DNA from: Parasitella parasitica
Lineage: Eukaryota; Mucoromycota; Mucoromycetes; Mucorales; Mucoraceae
Direction of reading: 5' to 3'
NCBI GenBank assembly: GCA_025201805.1
Contig: MU619257.1
Location: 12,615-76,614 of the forward strand
Length of the DNA: 64,000 nucleotides
Below the pieces are notes generated by a model. The model was given only the letters and a program-made list of their open reading frames with translations. It made no database searches and was not told where the DNA came from. The position numbers and the translations under genes were made by a program. Positions within the stretch are counted from its first letter, which is position 1. Every line of letters starts with the position of its first letter. Shown here piece after piece: positions 35,742-47,235 of this stretch.

Positions 35742-36425
35742 AGAGTTAGCAAAGATGTACTTTTTTTTCCGCTATTGTCATCAGGACTTCCTTCCAATCA
35801 AGCAAGATAAACAGCAATTGCCAGCTTCCTTCAAATCATGGAAAAATGCGTCTACATTTCTTATGGAAGCACTAAAGTAAACTTATTTGGAATTACCTCA
35901 CTGGCTATGGAAATACGAGTATCCATCAAACATAGATCCGCATGAGAGAGAGTTAATCCAAGTAATTCAGTTCGTATTGACTGATTTCGCAAGCAAATGC
36001 AATAGTCAAAAACATGAGTAAGTTGGCTAACATTTTAAGTTTTAGGTATGAATGGATCAACTAATCTAGAACGCACATTCTGGATAGATCGTGTTGTCCC
36101 TTTATTCCAGATATTTGGTGATCAAACAGGGTTATTAAGTTATAAATGGTGCGAAGTTTTCTCTCAAAAATACGCTGAAATTAGTGCAGATATTAGTAAT
36201 TGTAAACCTGGAAATGCACGATACGTAGATGGTATGGGTTATGATATACACGACGAAGAGCGTTTAGTTATGGAATCAAATTTAATGGGTATTTTAAAGG
36301 AACACAATATCATATATGATAAGTTGAAGGCTGAGCATGATGGAGTAATTGAAGTTGATGAAGATATGACTATCAGAGCAAAACTTGATCGTTCAAAAGT
36401 TGACATCGATACATATGAAGACTAG
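35690..36425 (+). pseudogene. Fragment of an uncharacterised fungal gene family, broken
   Basis: A coding-like frame starts inside the left arm (IDLFDHYCKHWETRELAKM), has an internal TAA at 35878-35880, continues ELPHWLWKYEYPSNIDPHE, then after a gtaagt...ttttag intron-like segment (36016-36043) continues out of phase as MNGSTNLERTFWIDRVVPLF and WCEVFSQKYAEISADIS to 36425. The wording is reminiscent of an expanded family of unknown function in Mucorales genomes (recollection, not a search). The stop and phase error argue for a decayed copy. Confidence 0.5.
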
Positions 36426-37379
36426 TGTTTATTATCTCAAAAAAAAAAGACTAGTAATTACTTTTAGGACTCTTTTATACAAGATAAATAAAAAATTAGA
36501 GTTTTTAGTAATAGTTAAAGTTTTCTTTTACAGAGGTTATTATGGGAAAAGTATTTATATGATAATTTTTTTTTTTTTTTTTTTTTTTTTTTGTATGGGA
36601 TGAAAGTTTTATTAGAAATAAAATCATCGTATGAAGGGAATCTAGTGTATGAATCAAGGTGACTAGCCGTATAGAATTCCTTGCTACAATGCCTGGTGTA
36701 TCAGAGCATTCAACAGGTTATACAGGCTAAGGCAGTTTGAGGCAGTCTAAGGTAGTCTGAGGCAGTTTGAGGCAGGCTAAGGCGGTCTTGCGATTTGCTC
36801 AGGCCCATACTTTTTATATTAATAATAGTCATCTCCTCCAGCTCTAAAACCACTTCTCCATTTTTCATCTTCTGCGCTTTGAGAAATATCTTCTACGAGG
36901 TACTCATTTCCCCTAAGCATCTCAATGCCGAACTCAACAGCAACCTCATCAACTTTCATTCCCTCAGTCATAAAATTATTGAAGTTTTTGTCTGGGATAT
37001 AGTTAAGATAGTCTATTTTTATTTAGCCCTTGTTGTATAACCTTACATTTTCTTTCCTTCCACTTGGCGAACTGGTCCAGGCAATGCAGTTATTCCAACT
37101 ATTGTGCTCATTATGGCCTTTTTAATTTTCCTTTTTTATTTAATAAAATTTCTCATTTAACCGTATAACCTTTCATTGTACCCTGTCAAGTAGAATGTCA
37201 CTGTGAATTAGTCTTGTCAATTAGTAATCTAAATAAGTCACCATAAATTTATGTAGTTGTAAAAGGTATAAATCGCAGATGCAATTTCGATCTTAAATAA
37301 AGTATCTTAAACTTTTCGTATCTCGTTAACCTCTGGTGTTACCTTTTTTGTATCCAACAACAATGCGGTTTTGAGGATG
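36426..37379. other. Spacer inside the inverted repeat, no gene
   Basis: AT-rich; contains a T-run of more than 20 at 36569-36592 and the decamer repeat listed separately. Short ORFs here have no recognisable content. Confidence 0.5.
36731..36790. repeat. 10-bp tandem minisatellite
   Basis: Six tandem decamers of the form ggcagtytra follow each other without interruption, with a partial copy before them. Confidence 0.85.
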
Positions 37380-37876
37380 CTGCCTAGGATATAGATCAAG
37401 TCTTAGCGGTAATTTATTATACCTTGTATAATACATCATAAAGCGAGCATGAGTAGAAATGCGTAGTAGAATGGGATGACTTTATTTAGACATGGCAAAG
37501 AGATATGAGTGGTGCTGTTGATATCCTATGACATTTTTCGTTCCTGAAATCAGTGTTAAATCCTGATGAATATTCTTCCACTATAGCTACTATGAAGAAC
37601 ATTATATCCTTTATACGTATCTGTGCTTTTGTCTTGATGGTAATTCGGAAATTCTTTTTCACCAAGCTCCAAGGGATTGGTTCATCAAGGCGTACCCAAT
37701 TGTCCATCATCCTAGATCATGGTCCTATTGCTGCGGCACTGTCAAAAAACTATTAGTATCTTCAAAATGTACACTAGTTTATATCATCATTCAACCTTGG
37801 AATAGCAAAATATAAATATGTTCAGTTCTAATTGTTTTTTTTTCTGTCTAGATATATTTCGTTATTCTAAACAGAT
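37380..37876. repeat. Dispersed repeat, copy B (partner at 673-1125)
   Basis: Second copy of the repeat at 673-1125, here lying between the two inverted arms. Its minus-strand frame (37710-37486, 74 aa, MMDNWVRLDEPIPWSLVKK) stays open where copy A has a stop, so B is the better preserved copy. Each copy carries a block absent from the other (about 60 bp near 37415-37475 in B, about 35 bp near 750-785 in A). Confidence 0.7.
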
Positions 37877-38579
37877 GCAAATGTTTCAAAGATTGAGCTT
37901 GAGATAGCTTCTCATTCATGTTGTTACACTACTCTTGATGTTGACTCGAGAAATACTGAACCAAACCGTCGTATATTGAGACTTAGCGCCCAAGAACATC
38001 TCTCGAACGGATTCTCTATCATGTTGTGAATCATTGTCGACATTAGACTTGGGGACCGGATAACTCCGAAGGTCACTGAGGTCAATAGAACCTTGACTCT
38101 CACCTCCCTCTTCCTCTCAGGAAAGGGAATCTGCACCTGCTTGATATCTAGGAGCGTAACGACTTGCACTTGTATCGTTGTTTACCATAATGTCATTATC
38201 TCTCTTTGCCAAGATATCATCTACAATACGGAATGCTAATGCTAACATGTAGGATCTTTCCAATGTTGTTGAGCTGGTAAATGGTATTATGGATTGTAAG
38301 AAAGTAACCCAGTGCTGCCATAGGATTTAGTGCTACTTATTGAGAATGACTTGATACAGCATCTGCGGTCAACAGCAGACATTTCTTTACCCAGAATTTA
38401 CAAACTGTTTCGAGCTGAAGTCCCTCGGCACTGACAGTAAATTCATTTTGAAAAGCAACGCTAGAAAAAAATTTGGTGACCATGACCAAAACGGTGGGTA
38501 ATGCTTTGTAACGCTTATACTGTAAGCATTAGACGCAAACGTTATAGGCCTAAGCAGGAACTCTTGATTAACTTGATGC

Positions 38580-38910
38580 CGACTTGTTCGCTACCGCATG
38601 GGCTGGTTACCAGGTAAGCCTCGACCTTGCATCTGCAACACCGATTATACCTCTCGTCGCCATCTCCATGAGTGTCCCATACTGCCACCTCATTTGACCT
38701 CTTTTTTGCCACTTCCCCCCAGATTCCTTTCATGGTACAATTATCGACCATGCATTGAACTTGCTGCCGGTCTCTCCCTCCTCCTCCAACTGTCCACCTT
38801 GGTGGTCTGATCCCTGCATCCTTCTTTGGCATTTTGACCAGCTCTGTAATCCTGACGGCGATTACACGACAGACCCTGTTCCTGGACAAGTGTGGGCTTC
38901 CCCAGCTTAA
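38580..38910 (+). mobile_element. Non-LTR retrotransposon (LINE) remnant, end of ORF2
   Basis: One frame reads VRYRMGWLPGKPRPCICNTD then RRHLHECPILPPHL, with the CxC...H...C zinc knuckle that closes the reverse-transcriptase protein of fungal LINEs. A second frame just downstream reads ILLWHFDQLCNPDGDYTTDP then PGQVWASPA and stops, matching the last residues of such proteins. The two pieces are in different frames, so the copy is decayed and 5'-truncated. Confidence 0.65.
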
Positions 38911-39146
38911 TAGGCGTCCAATGTCTTCCCTGCTCTGTGGTGAACCGGTTGTGATTTGCTCCCTCTGCTTGTCCCTCCACTGTAACAATCTTTTTTTATG
39001 CACGAACGATGCGAGGGCATTCATGCTGTTATTGATCTTCCTTAATAGCCATGTGCATCTCATCCACCATCCTGCCAACTATAGATGTCATTGGTGATCT
39101 AAGATATCTTTTGCTTCTTTCGGACGTAGTTCCTGGTCCCAACTCA

Positions 39147-39823
39147 CTTGTCTCCCAATGCTTGCAATAATGATCAAAAAGATCGATTGCAATATAGCAT
39201 TTGTTTTATTAATTCTTTTCTTTCATATTAATAAACACATACATTTTCGCCTGATTAAGTCGATATTGTGTTTCAATTAAAATCGGGGGGGGGGAGCTTT
39301 GCGGACGCATAAATCGTGTCTGACCGACTGCCATCAGCCCACTCAGTCGGGGCTACTGAATAGCTATCAGGAGGAACATCCACATCCATATCTACATATA
39401 TACGACTTGTACATAAGTGTTTTCGAACGCGTAATACAAATATCGATACATTACCACCAATAAGAGAGTCAACAATTATACGCACTATTTCTGGATTGCT
39501 TAACAGCGTCTTGTTTATATAATCAGCACTGTTGTGCCAGTGTCAAAGGGCGCAGCGTAATGTTATGTAAATATGATTTGTATAAAGTAATAAAGACTTT
39601 TCTGAATAAAACCAGATACAAAAGTGAAGACTTTTATTGACCTAAGATATGGTCTCTATTTATACTAAAATATATCTTGATTTATCAGAATGAGAAATTA
39701 TTCAAATAAAATGGTTGGGAATTAATCAGGTAAAGATCTCGTTTAACACATGGAAAAAATGATGGTTTATATACTAGTGAATCTAAGTAGACTGACGGCG
39801 AGATAAGATACAAGTGTGAGACA
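39147..39823 (-). repeat. Right arm of the large inverted repeat
   Basis: Reverse complement of 35062-35741. The inner border is sharp: after the shared gggagacaag the sequences diverge at once. It carries the 70-aa equivalent of the 71-aa frame (39485-39273). Immediately outside, an 11-bp unit, acaagtgtgag, is repeated two to three times. Confidence 0.9.
39541..39823 (-). mobile_element. Long terminal repeat, 283 bp, inverted copy
   Basis: Same length and ends (TGTC...GACA) as the LTR at 35062-35344 but opposite orientation. No short target-site duplication is apparent on comparing the outer flanks. Confidence 0.7.
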
Positions 39824-41883
39824 AGTGTGAGACAAGTGTTATGTCAAAAGTCTGATAAAATAAATCTGTTAAAGAATTACCTTTCATTCACAATACATCG
39901 AGATATGTATTATATACACATTCATTACACTAGGGTTCTACTGTCTAACTGCATAATATAAATCATGACTACCCATAATTTACTGTAAGAACGTGGGGCT
40001 GATGTGAGACTCTGATGGGAGACCTTGCCATTTTAGTGATATAACACTCGGAACAATATACTCCATTCATGAGAACTGATATACGACAATTCAAATGCTA
40101 TAAATACTAAGATGGTATTCTCTAGATAAAAACCTTGGTATATTTTATAATAAAGAACCCCAAACTTGATTATAATTGTAATTTTACAACGCTTTTATTT
40201 TATTTTATTTTTCGTAAATCTTTCAAATTTATTGCAAGAGATAATCATGTGAGAAGATGAATCATAATTGTGAAAAGAGATACTTGATACTTTCATAATT
40301 TCATAGACTTTCTTGATAACTCCATATTTGTCCATTCGATCATTCAGTTTATGAATCAGTTTTGGCTTCTGCCTCTTATAAATAAATATGATGATTTATA
40401 GTCAGTCAAGTAAATATTAGTTAATCAATGATAAGAAGTATTTTACGGCATTCAGCCGCTACAGGTGTCAACTTTCCAAAGTCCACTTTGTAAAATGTCG
40501 ATTCAGCATTCTGCTCTTCGATAGTGTTGATCAGGTTCAAGCTCGCAAATGTCTGGAGAATGGAAGAACCTTGCTTGTCGGTTGGAACGATAGCTCGCGC
40601 AAGCATATAGCTACCATGTTGGCCCAATGATGGAAATAATGCTTTTCTAGGGCTTGCAGTCTTCGGCTTGGCAGAGGCTCACGGTTTACGTTTTGCAATT
40701 CGTGCCGATTCTACGCAGCATGTTAGATGAATGGGTTGGTAAATTGAAATATATTGACTCTACATACTAGCAAAGACTTATGATTTTAGATAGTGTACTT
40801 TAGCATCAACAACAATGATTTTTTTTTGGCATCAGCTTTCAACTGCTCATTCTGGATATGTATTGAACATGCAATTAAACTCATCTGCCGTTAGTGAGTA
40901 CGCTAGATTTGCTTATTCGATCCCATTTGCTGACTTTTGCCACGGTAAAGATTTTCATTTTTTTTCCTGCTGTGAATACTTTCCTCGTAGACATTCTCTG
41001 TGGAGGATCACCTTCCAGTATCTAAAACGTGGGTTCAATGTCATCTCTTACCATACTGAAACATGTGAATATCTTGTATAGATTTTTTTTTTGCCTTGAC
41101 TTCCATAGCCCACCCATTAAATAATCTTGTTCTGCGATGTCTCTTGCTTTATAGCTGAACGCTCCTTCTATAAAAAACAATGGCAACCCATTATTGATTT
41201 TGTAGTTAATCTGTAACCAGTTTGACGCTTCCCTAAAAAAGAAACTGTGATTTCTTACGGGTGATGAGCTTTTTATTCCGTACCAAAGCATTATATGCGT
41301 ATGTTTGTTAAGAAGAAAAAGTGCAAAAAGCTGATCAGAGAAACTGGTCAACTTATCTTTAGAGGTCATCAGCAATCAATATTTTGATGGCAAAAGCACT
41401 GTATTCCAAATAAATACCAGAGCCATCGGTATTAGGTAAAAAAAAAAAAAAAGACATTTATAGACTCTCTTCACAGATATGCATACATTAGCAGACTACC
41501 GGGGATATTGAGGCAGTGAAAGCAACGATGCTTAACAAAGAAACGATTTTTGATTAAATAGTAGCACCAAAAGCGAAAATCACATACAAAGATGTCTAAT
41601 CATCCGATGCAGTAATTATCAAGTACAACACTGCCACATTTGGCTAAATTATTGACCTTTGCTTTGCTACGGTCAATTTAGCCTCTTGATAGCAAATACG
41701 CCTGGACACAAGCTATCATCAAAAATCAAGTGCATAACTCAAGCTAGACAGTGGTTCAAGAGCTTGATTGTTTCAAGTCCCTGACAAGCCACAGCCCTCC
41801 TTGTTTGAACTTGGCTGGACTTGATCACCCGCTGTCTTGCACCCTGCACCTGCCTCTTCGCGCTTCTTTCACTTGTTGTAATC
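39824..41883. other. Gene-free region with coding-like debris
   Basis: A minus-strand frame at 40651-40421 (GQHGSYMLARAIVPTDKQGS ... DFGKLTPVAAECRKILLIID) looks coding but an upstream TGA interrupts its extension (KRKP-stop-ASAKPKTASPRK). Another minus-strand frame at 41375-41022 is open for 117 codons without a recognisable domain. I treat both as possible remnants, not genes. Confidence 0.4.
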
Positions 41884-42911
41884 ATGGCAAACCCTATCGC
41901 TCATTGTCTCGAACGACTCAATTTACAGGATGACAAAAGAATAAAACAAAAGGCGGTAGAATTCCAAGGACAATTATCCAGTGTACCAGCGAAACTCTTC
42001 GAGAAGGGACCCAACTGTAAAGTCGTAGTTTGCATTCAATTAGCTTATGAAAGGTAAACCAGAGATTCGTCTAAAAAGAATCAATAATCAAACACAACAA
42101 CGTTATAGCCTTGGGAATCATGGGTGGAACCTCGAGCTAGGCTCTCAGTTAGCAGGCTGCAAAGCGTCAGCATATGAAGCAGCCCTCAGTAAAGCTCGCC
42201 AACGATTGAACATCCATCCGACTATCAACTTTGAAGCACTCACAATAGCACTGGGCTCTAGTACCATGCTAAACCCTGTCAAAGAGCTGTGGGCAGTCTT
42301 TGACGAGGCATATCAAGAACAATTTACAGGCGCCACTAAACTCAACGCAAAGAAAGAGCTTGAGATGCCGTGTTGGAAAGGTGCTGCCATATATTGCTGT
42401 GCCAAGGCATTTGGGGTAAGTGGGTGGAAATGCGGATTCGTTTTGTTCTGACAAGTATCAATAACTATAGGAGCACTTGAACAAAGACAAACTTCATGAG
42501 TTGTGCGCTTGTACACAATCTGACTTGAACAAATGTATCAAAATTGTAGAGAAAACGTGTGTTGGCAAGCTTATCGAGTTGAAAATTACAACAACCACAT
42601 CAGCACGCAGCAAACGAAGTCGAACACAAAGCAAAGGAGATGCGGAAAAGAACAGTGATGGAGATACGAGTGGTAAGAAAAAGAAGACGAAGAAATCAGA
42701 CCAAAAGCAAGCTAGCAAGCAGAGCAAGAAGAGCAAGAAGAGAAAGACAAGTGCGGGGGATTCTGAGCCCACAGCGCCTAAAAACGCAGCCAAACCTGTA
42801 TCAGGCATTGTGTCCATGATCAATCAACAGGACTACACCACCACCAAGCGGTTTAAAGAGTTTGATCAATGGAGAATCTTGATGATCGATCAGTTACAGC
42901 AGGCAATCTGA
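41884..42911 (+). CDS. ORC6: Origin recognition complex subunit 6
   Basis: Three exons: 41884-42053, 42109-42415 and 42471-42911, 305 aa. ORC6 is the cyclin-box-fold subunit of the complex that marks replication origins. The N-terminal half shows two helical repeats: HCLERLNLQDDKRIKQKAVEF ... SQLAGCKASAYEAALSKARQ, then MPCWKGAAIYCCAKAFGEHL ... CTQSDLNKCIKIVEKTC. The order TFIIB-like repeat, Trp-Lys-Gly-Ala-Ala-x-Tyr, CTQSDL fits the family. The C-terminal part is a long Lys/Ser-rich linker (KKKKTKKSDQKQASKQSKKS) and a short conserved-looking end (TTTKRFKEFDQWRILMIDQL). Introns are short and in phase. Its lysine linker overlaps no other gene. Confidence 0.85.
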
Positions 42912-43277
42912 GATCTCCTTTAAAAAAAAAGATACCCCCAGCTACACTATTACAGTCATTTTGATATGAATTAAATAATAAAGATTCTTGACTCCTATTC
43001 TGCTCAAGTGGGTTTACCCGATTTATATGAGATTGCATCCACCTGTAGCGTATATATTTGTGTTTGTATGGGATTGACGGCACAGTTAACGGGATATGAT
43101 GTGTATTCATGTAAGTGTGCTTGCCCCCAGTGACTACAATAATAACAGTGCCAACTTGCTACTAGTAATCTAACATTCCTCCCCTTTTTCCTTTTAAACC
43201 AGACCTGTAGTAGTAATATAGTTTGGATATATACACTTGGTTCCTTTCCTTCTTTTCTCTCTTTAGGCTTAAATATA
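42912..43277. other. Intergenic stretch
   Basis: 3' flank of ORC6 and promoter of the next gene; aataataaagattc near 42975 may serve polyadenylation. Nothing else is seen. Confidence 0.5.
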
Positions 43278-44338
43278 ATGTCTTTGAATCATACGACGTC
43301 GCTAACTGAACACACAGCTAGAACATTTTCAGAAATCGAGCATGAATGCTCTGCACAATCATTTGTTTCATCGGCGGACAGAACAACTGCAGTGGAAGTT
43401 GACATTCAATTGAAACCATATCCGCCAAGTTATACAAAAGATGTCATTGAAAAGAACGCTGCCGACGATAATGATTCGATCCTGTCTAAAAAGAAGCGTC
43501 GATGGCTTGTATTCCGAAGGGTTGCTTACATTGTCGTTATGAATGCGGCTATCCCCATCGCCTTGTACTATATATTGAAAGAGCATCTGCCCGCAGTATG
43601 GGCGCTAGTCTTGTCAAGCACTCCCACAATCATATCAGTTATAGTGCAGGCCATCTTTATGAAGCGAATCGACTCAATCGGCGTAGCTGTTATTTTTGGT
43701 TTGTTGTATTTTTAGGCACGATGAAGTCATAAAGTGTAAGCTGATTTTTTTCTTTTTTGCTCCAAAGGTTTTGTACTGTCAGTAGTCCTTGCCGTATTGA
43801 ATGGAGACCCCAAGATGCTCTTGCTGCGGGAGTCGTTTGTGTGAGTGTTCTTTGTTCCTTAGATACATGAACCAAGCACTGACTGTATATGTATATATGA
43901 TGTATAACTAGCACGGCGGGCGTAGGCGTAGTCTGTGCCATCACATTGATACCCTTCCGTTACAAATCATTTGTTTTAAAACCAGTGCTCTACTATCTGG
44001 CGAGCGATTTAATCCCGTTAAAGCCAGTTCAGTTCCAAGATGCAACACAGCCGCCGCAGAAACGAATGGATTTCTACTGGCACCACTCGGCATTCTGCAG
44101 GTTTCATTTTAGACTTCTGACAGCCATTGATGTTGTTATTTTGGAGCTGGAATTTGGACTGAAGCTGTTCTACATACTGCGATTCGACATTGACACGGTT
44201 GTTGTGCTAAGCAATTCCACATTGTCTGTGATTGGAATCATTGTAAGCCTCTCAACCATTGGATACATTATGCAAATCAGAAAGCGCCTAAGAAAAGATG
44301 AACCACAGATGTTGCGAAAGGCACTCGCGGTTTCTTAA
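43278..44338 (+). CDS. Multi-pass membrane protein (VC0807-like fungal family)
   Basis: Three exons: 43278-43698, 43768-43840 and 43912-44338, 306 aa. After a soluble N terminus of about 75 residues and a basic stop (KKKRRW), about five membrane segments follow: VAYIVVMNAAIPIALYYIL, WALVLSSTPTIISVIVQAIF, VAVIFGFVLSVVLAVL, AGVGVVCAITLI and SVIGIIVSLSTIGYIM. The phrase NGDPKMLLLRESFVTAG between segments 3 and 4 is typical of a fungal/bacterial family annotated only as VC0807-like or integral membrane protein. Function is unknown. The first intron uses a weak donor (gtttgt), but joins FG-FVLSVV in frame. Next start is 149 bp downstream. Confidence 0.85.
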
Positions 44339-44487
44339 TCGTTTTCGCTGGTGGGAGCTGCAGATATCTCTTTTTTTTTTTTTTCTTGTTTTTTTCGTAT
44401 CCCAAAATTAAACAGAATTTGCCTTTCCCTCTTCTTCTTTCCTCTTTGCTACACAATTTTAAACTGCTGTACAATTTGCCAGATTAA

Positions 44488-46707
44488 ATGTACAACGTAA
44501 ACAAAAAGAGCTGGCGATTGTTGGCTGGCCTGCTATCAGCTATCCTCTTGGTCTATCTGCTTCGGTCGAGCACATTCGACACAGGCACCCACACATCAAA
44601 AACAACAACAAATACCAAGCTCACAAACTGGGATGTCACAAGCAGCGGCATCAAAACAAACTTGACATCCGAGCAGCTGCAGCAAGGGCCAAGTGAGAAG
44701 GCATTCATCACATTTCTGTGCGATGATGTGATGGTTGGTGGAACCTCAACTTGAGTGTAAACTTTATTTCTAACGTCTCAATTACAGGGTGAAGCTACCC
44801 AAGTGCTGGTCCATTCACTACAGCAAACCAACACTCCACATGATATTGTGGTATTGGTTCTCGACGACGTGACACAGACTGTTAGAAACAGACTGGAATA
44901 TCTTGGCGCAAAAATTATTAACGTCGATCAAGTAATAGTCAGCCTGTCATAACATCATCACTCATATTTAACCTTTTAAAAATAGATCAAATATCCTTGG
45001 GATTCTAGTTCCGCACGAAGAAAGGGGTTTAATAAGGCTTGCAGATACTCGAAATTGAATTTGTGGAATCTGACGCAATATAGAAAGGTACTTGGCTGTA
45101 AATGCTGGCCATTCTCCCAATCTAACGTATTCGCAGATAGTGTTTTTGGATGCAGATACAATGGTAGTAAATGTAAGTAAATTGTTGGGTTACACCAGGA
45201 CATTGAAACTGACCTGCTACTCGCTACCCGCTATATGACAGAAAATTGACGAGTTGTTTGAATATCCCCAATTCACTGCTGCCGTTGATATTGGTGGCGT
45301 ATTGAACACAGGCGTGTTTGTCGCTGAACCGGATGCTGAGACGTATAAAGACATCATGGCGACTTACGAAAGTGCGCCAAGCTACAACAAAGGTGATCAA
45401 GGTTTCTTAAACTACTACTTTAATAAGACCGCCAATCCGTTGCCTGGCAATTACAATTTGATGGTCAAGTTCACCGTGAGTTCATCTGTCAATTAGCGCT
45501 CGTATTCGTCCAGCAAATTGACATCTTTTTCAATTATAGCATTTCTCGACACTCGCCTCTGGCTTTGTCACAAAAAATAGTGTCAAGGTTTTACATTTTA
45601 CTAGCGAAACGAAGCCTTGGAATTTCCACTTTTTGCATCAGCGGGAATGGAGAGAGAACTATGATGGGTATTTATTCGGTTTATGGGCTCGCTCACTACG
45701 TCAAATGCGTGCCCAACTGACTCAAGGTGGTTTATTGACGTCTACAATGGATTGGGACAATAAGGGCCGTGTCGCTAATCTATGTGATCATCGTCTCAAG
45801 AGCAACTATGGTCGCAAATACCCGAAAAAGAATCAATTCACCGTCATTTTAACGTTAAACAAAGCTTCCATCAATAAGCAATACCTAGAGCAAATGCTAC
45901 GCATGTATGCGTCATCTAAAAAAGTTCACCAAATCTTTATCAACGGAAACTCCATCAAAGATGAACATGGCAAGAGATTCAGCTTGAATCAGGCTTATCT
46001 CCGTAGTTTGAAGCTTCGTAAACCTGCCAAGGCGATTGCTCGCGGATCTTTTAGTACTGTAAATTGGAAATTCAATCCTATTCAAGGCATTACAACCGAG
46101 TCTGTGTTTTTAGCTGATGAAAATGTAAGTTTTGCATATTGTCAAGAATAATGCTTCTGACCATTGTATTCAGATTGTCACATCACTTGGAGATCTTGAA
46201 TTTGCCTTTGACGTTTGGAGGAAAAGTGAAGATTCCATAGTTGGTTTCACATCTGATGCTCACAGCCTCCAAACCGCAACTACTAGTTATTCATTCGTCG
46301 AAAACCTGGATACTGATAATCGTTACAGTATGATTAGCAACAGCATGTTCTTAAAGTCAGACTTTTTATATGGCTATACTTGTATTTTGCCCGAGGAAAT
46401 TCATCAGTACATTGACAAATACCCAGCATGCCTTGACATTGCTATCAATATGCTTGTGAGCGGCCAAACGGGTTCTAGTCCTATTTTAGTGAAGGCAGAC
46501 TATTTATTCGAATTTCAACATGATCACTCTCAAACCACTCACCAACGCTCCCAATGTATCAATGAGTTGTCCGTATTATTTAACGGCAAAAATCCTCTTA
46601 ATCTGAATAATGAAATCGTATCTAAAGCAAGCCCTGAGCAAGCAAGTTTGCCTGCTTCTTGGGATAGTTGGGCAACTAGTATATCGGCTATCAAGGCAAG
46701 AGCATAA
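44488..46707 (+). CDS. Fusion glycosyltransferase: GT8 domain plus GT64 (exostosin-like) domain
   Basis: Seven exons: 44488-44733, 44788-44931, 44986-45087, 45137-45172, 45242-45475, 45540-46124 and 46174-46707, 626 aa. Type II Golgi layout: short tail, LLAGLLSAILLVYLL anchor, Thr/Ser-rich stem. The first catalytic part is glycogenin-like GT8: KAFITFLCDDVM, LNLWNLTQYRKIVFLDADTM (DxD), GGVLNTGVFVAEP and YNKGDQGFLNYYF. After about residue 335 a second part resembles GT64 of exostosins: FTVILTLNKASINKQYLEQM, then FLADENIVTSLGDLEFAFDV, and ISNSMFLKSDFLYGY. The GT64 metal motif is ADE instead of a full DDD, so activity is uncertain. The donor sugars cannot be told. The exons read through without stop, so this is a true fusion, not two genes. 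Confidence 0.88.
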
Positions 46708-47235
46708 ATCAAGTAACTCCCTTATAGAATATTTCCCTTGCTTTTTTATATACACGTAATAAATCAAATGATTCACCCAATTTATGAAATGTAAAATATA
46801 TGGCACCCCTTTCCTCTATTTTTTTTTTTATTTTTTTTTTATGTGTTTTAGCATTGAATCAATGGAATTGTTGGATATAAATGTTCAATGGAATGTGATA
46901 GAAGCGAGCTTTACCCTGTAAAAAGATTGGAGGCAAGGATAATGGGAACTCAACGTAATGATAGGGAATCCAATTTTCTCTTCAAAAATGAGCGTATATT
47001 TGCAGTCAAATATATAAAAAGGTACATACAAAATCTTTGGATTAACCTCGTCGGTTTATTCCCTATGCGTAAATCAATACAGAATCTCACAGTTTCTTTT
47101 CTTTTTTTATCGCCCCACCAAAAAGAACATGAATCATAAAAGCGAACGATGGATCAACCATAGCCAAATCCATTTTATCACTGCTCAATTTTTACTTGGG
47201 AATAAAGCAACCAAAGAAAAAGTTGCCTAAATCAC
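46708..47235. other. Intergenic stretch
   Basis: Contains a TATA-like atatataaaaagg at about 47010-47022, roughly 215 bp upstream of the next ATG, which would give that gene a long leader. No gene is supported. Confidence 0.45.

Noticed and set aside
38542-39078. 178-aa minus-strand ORF
   Set aside because: It is the antisense shadow of the LINE ORF2 remnant read on the plus strand.
42494-42823. 109-aa hydrophobic minus-strand ORF
   Set aside because: It is the antisense of the Lys/Ser-rich linker of ORC6.
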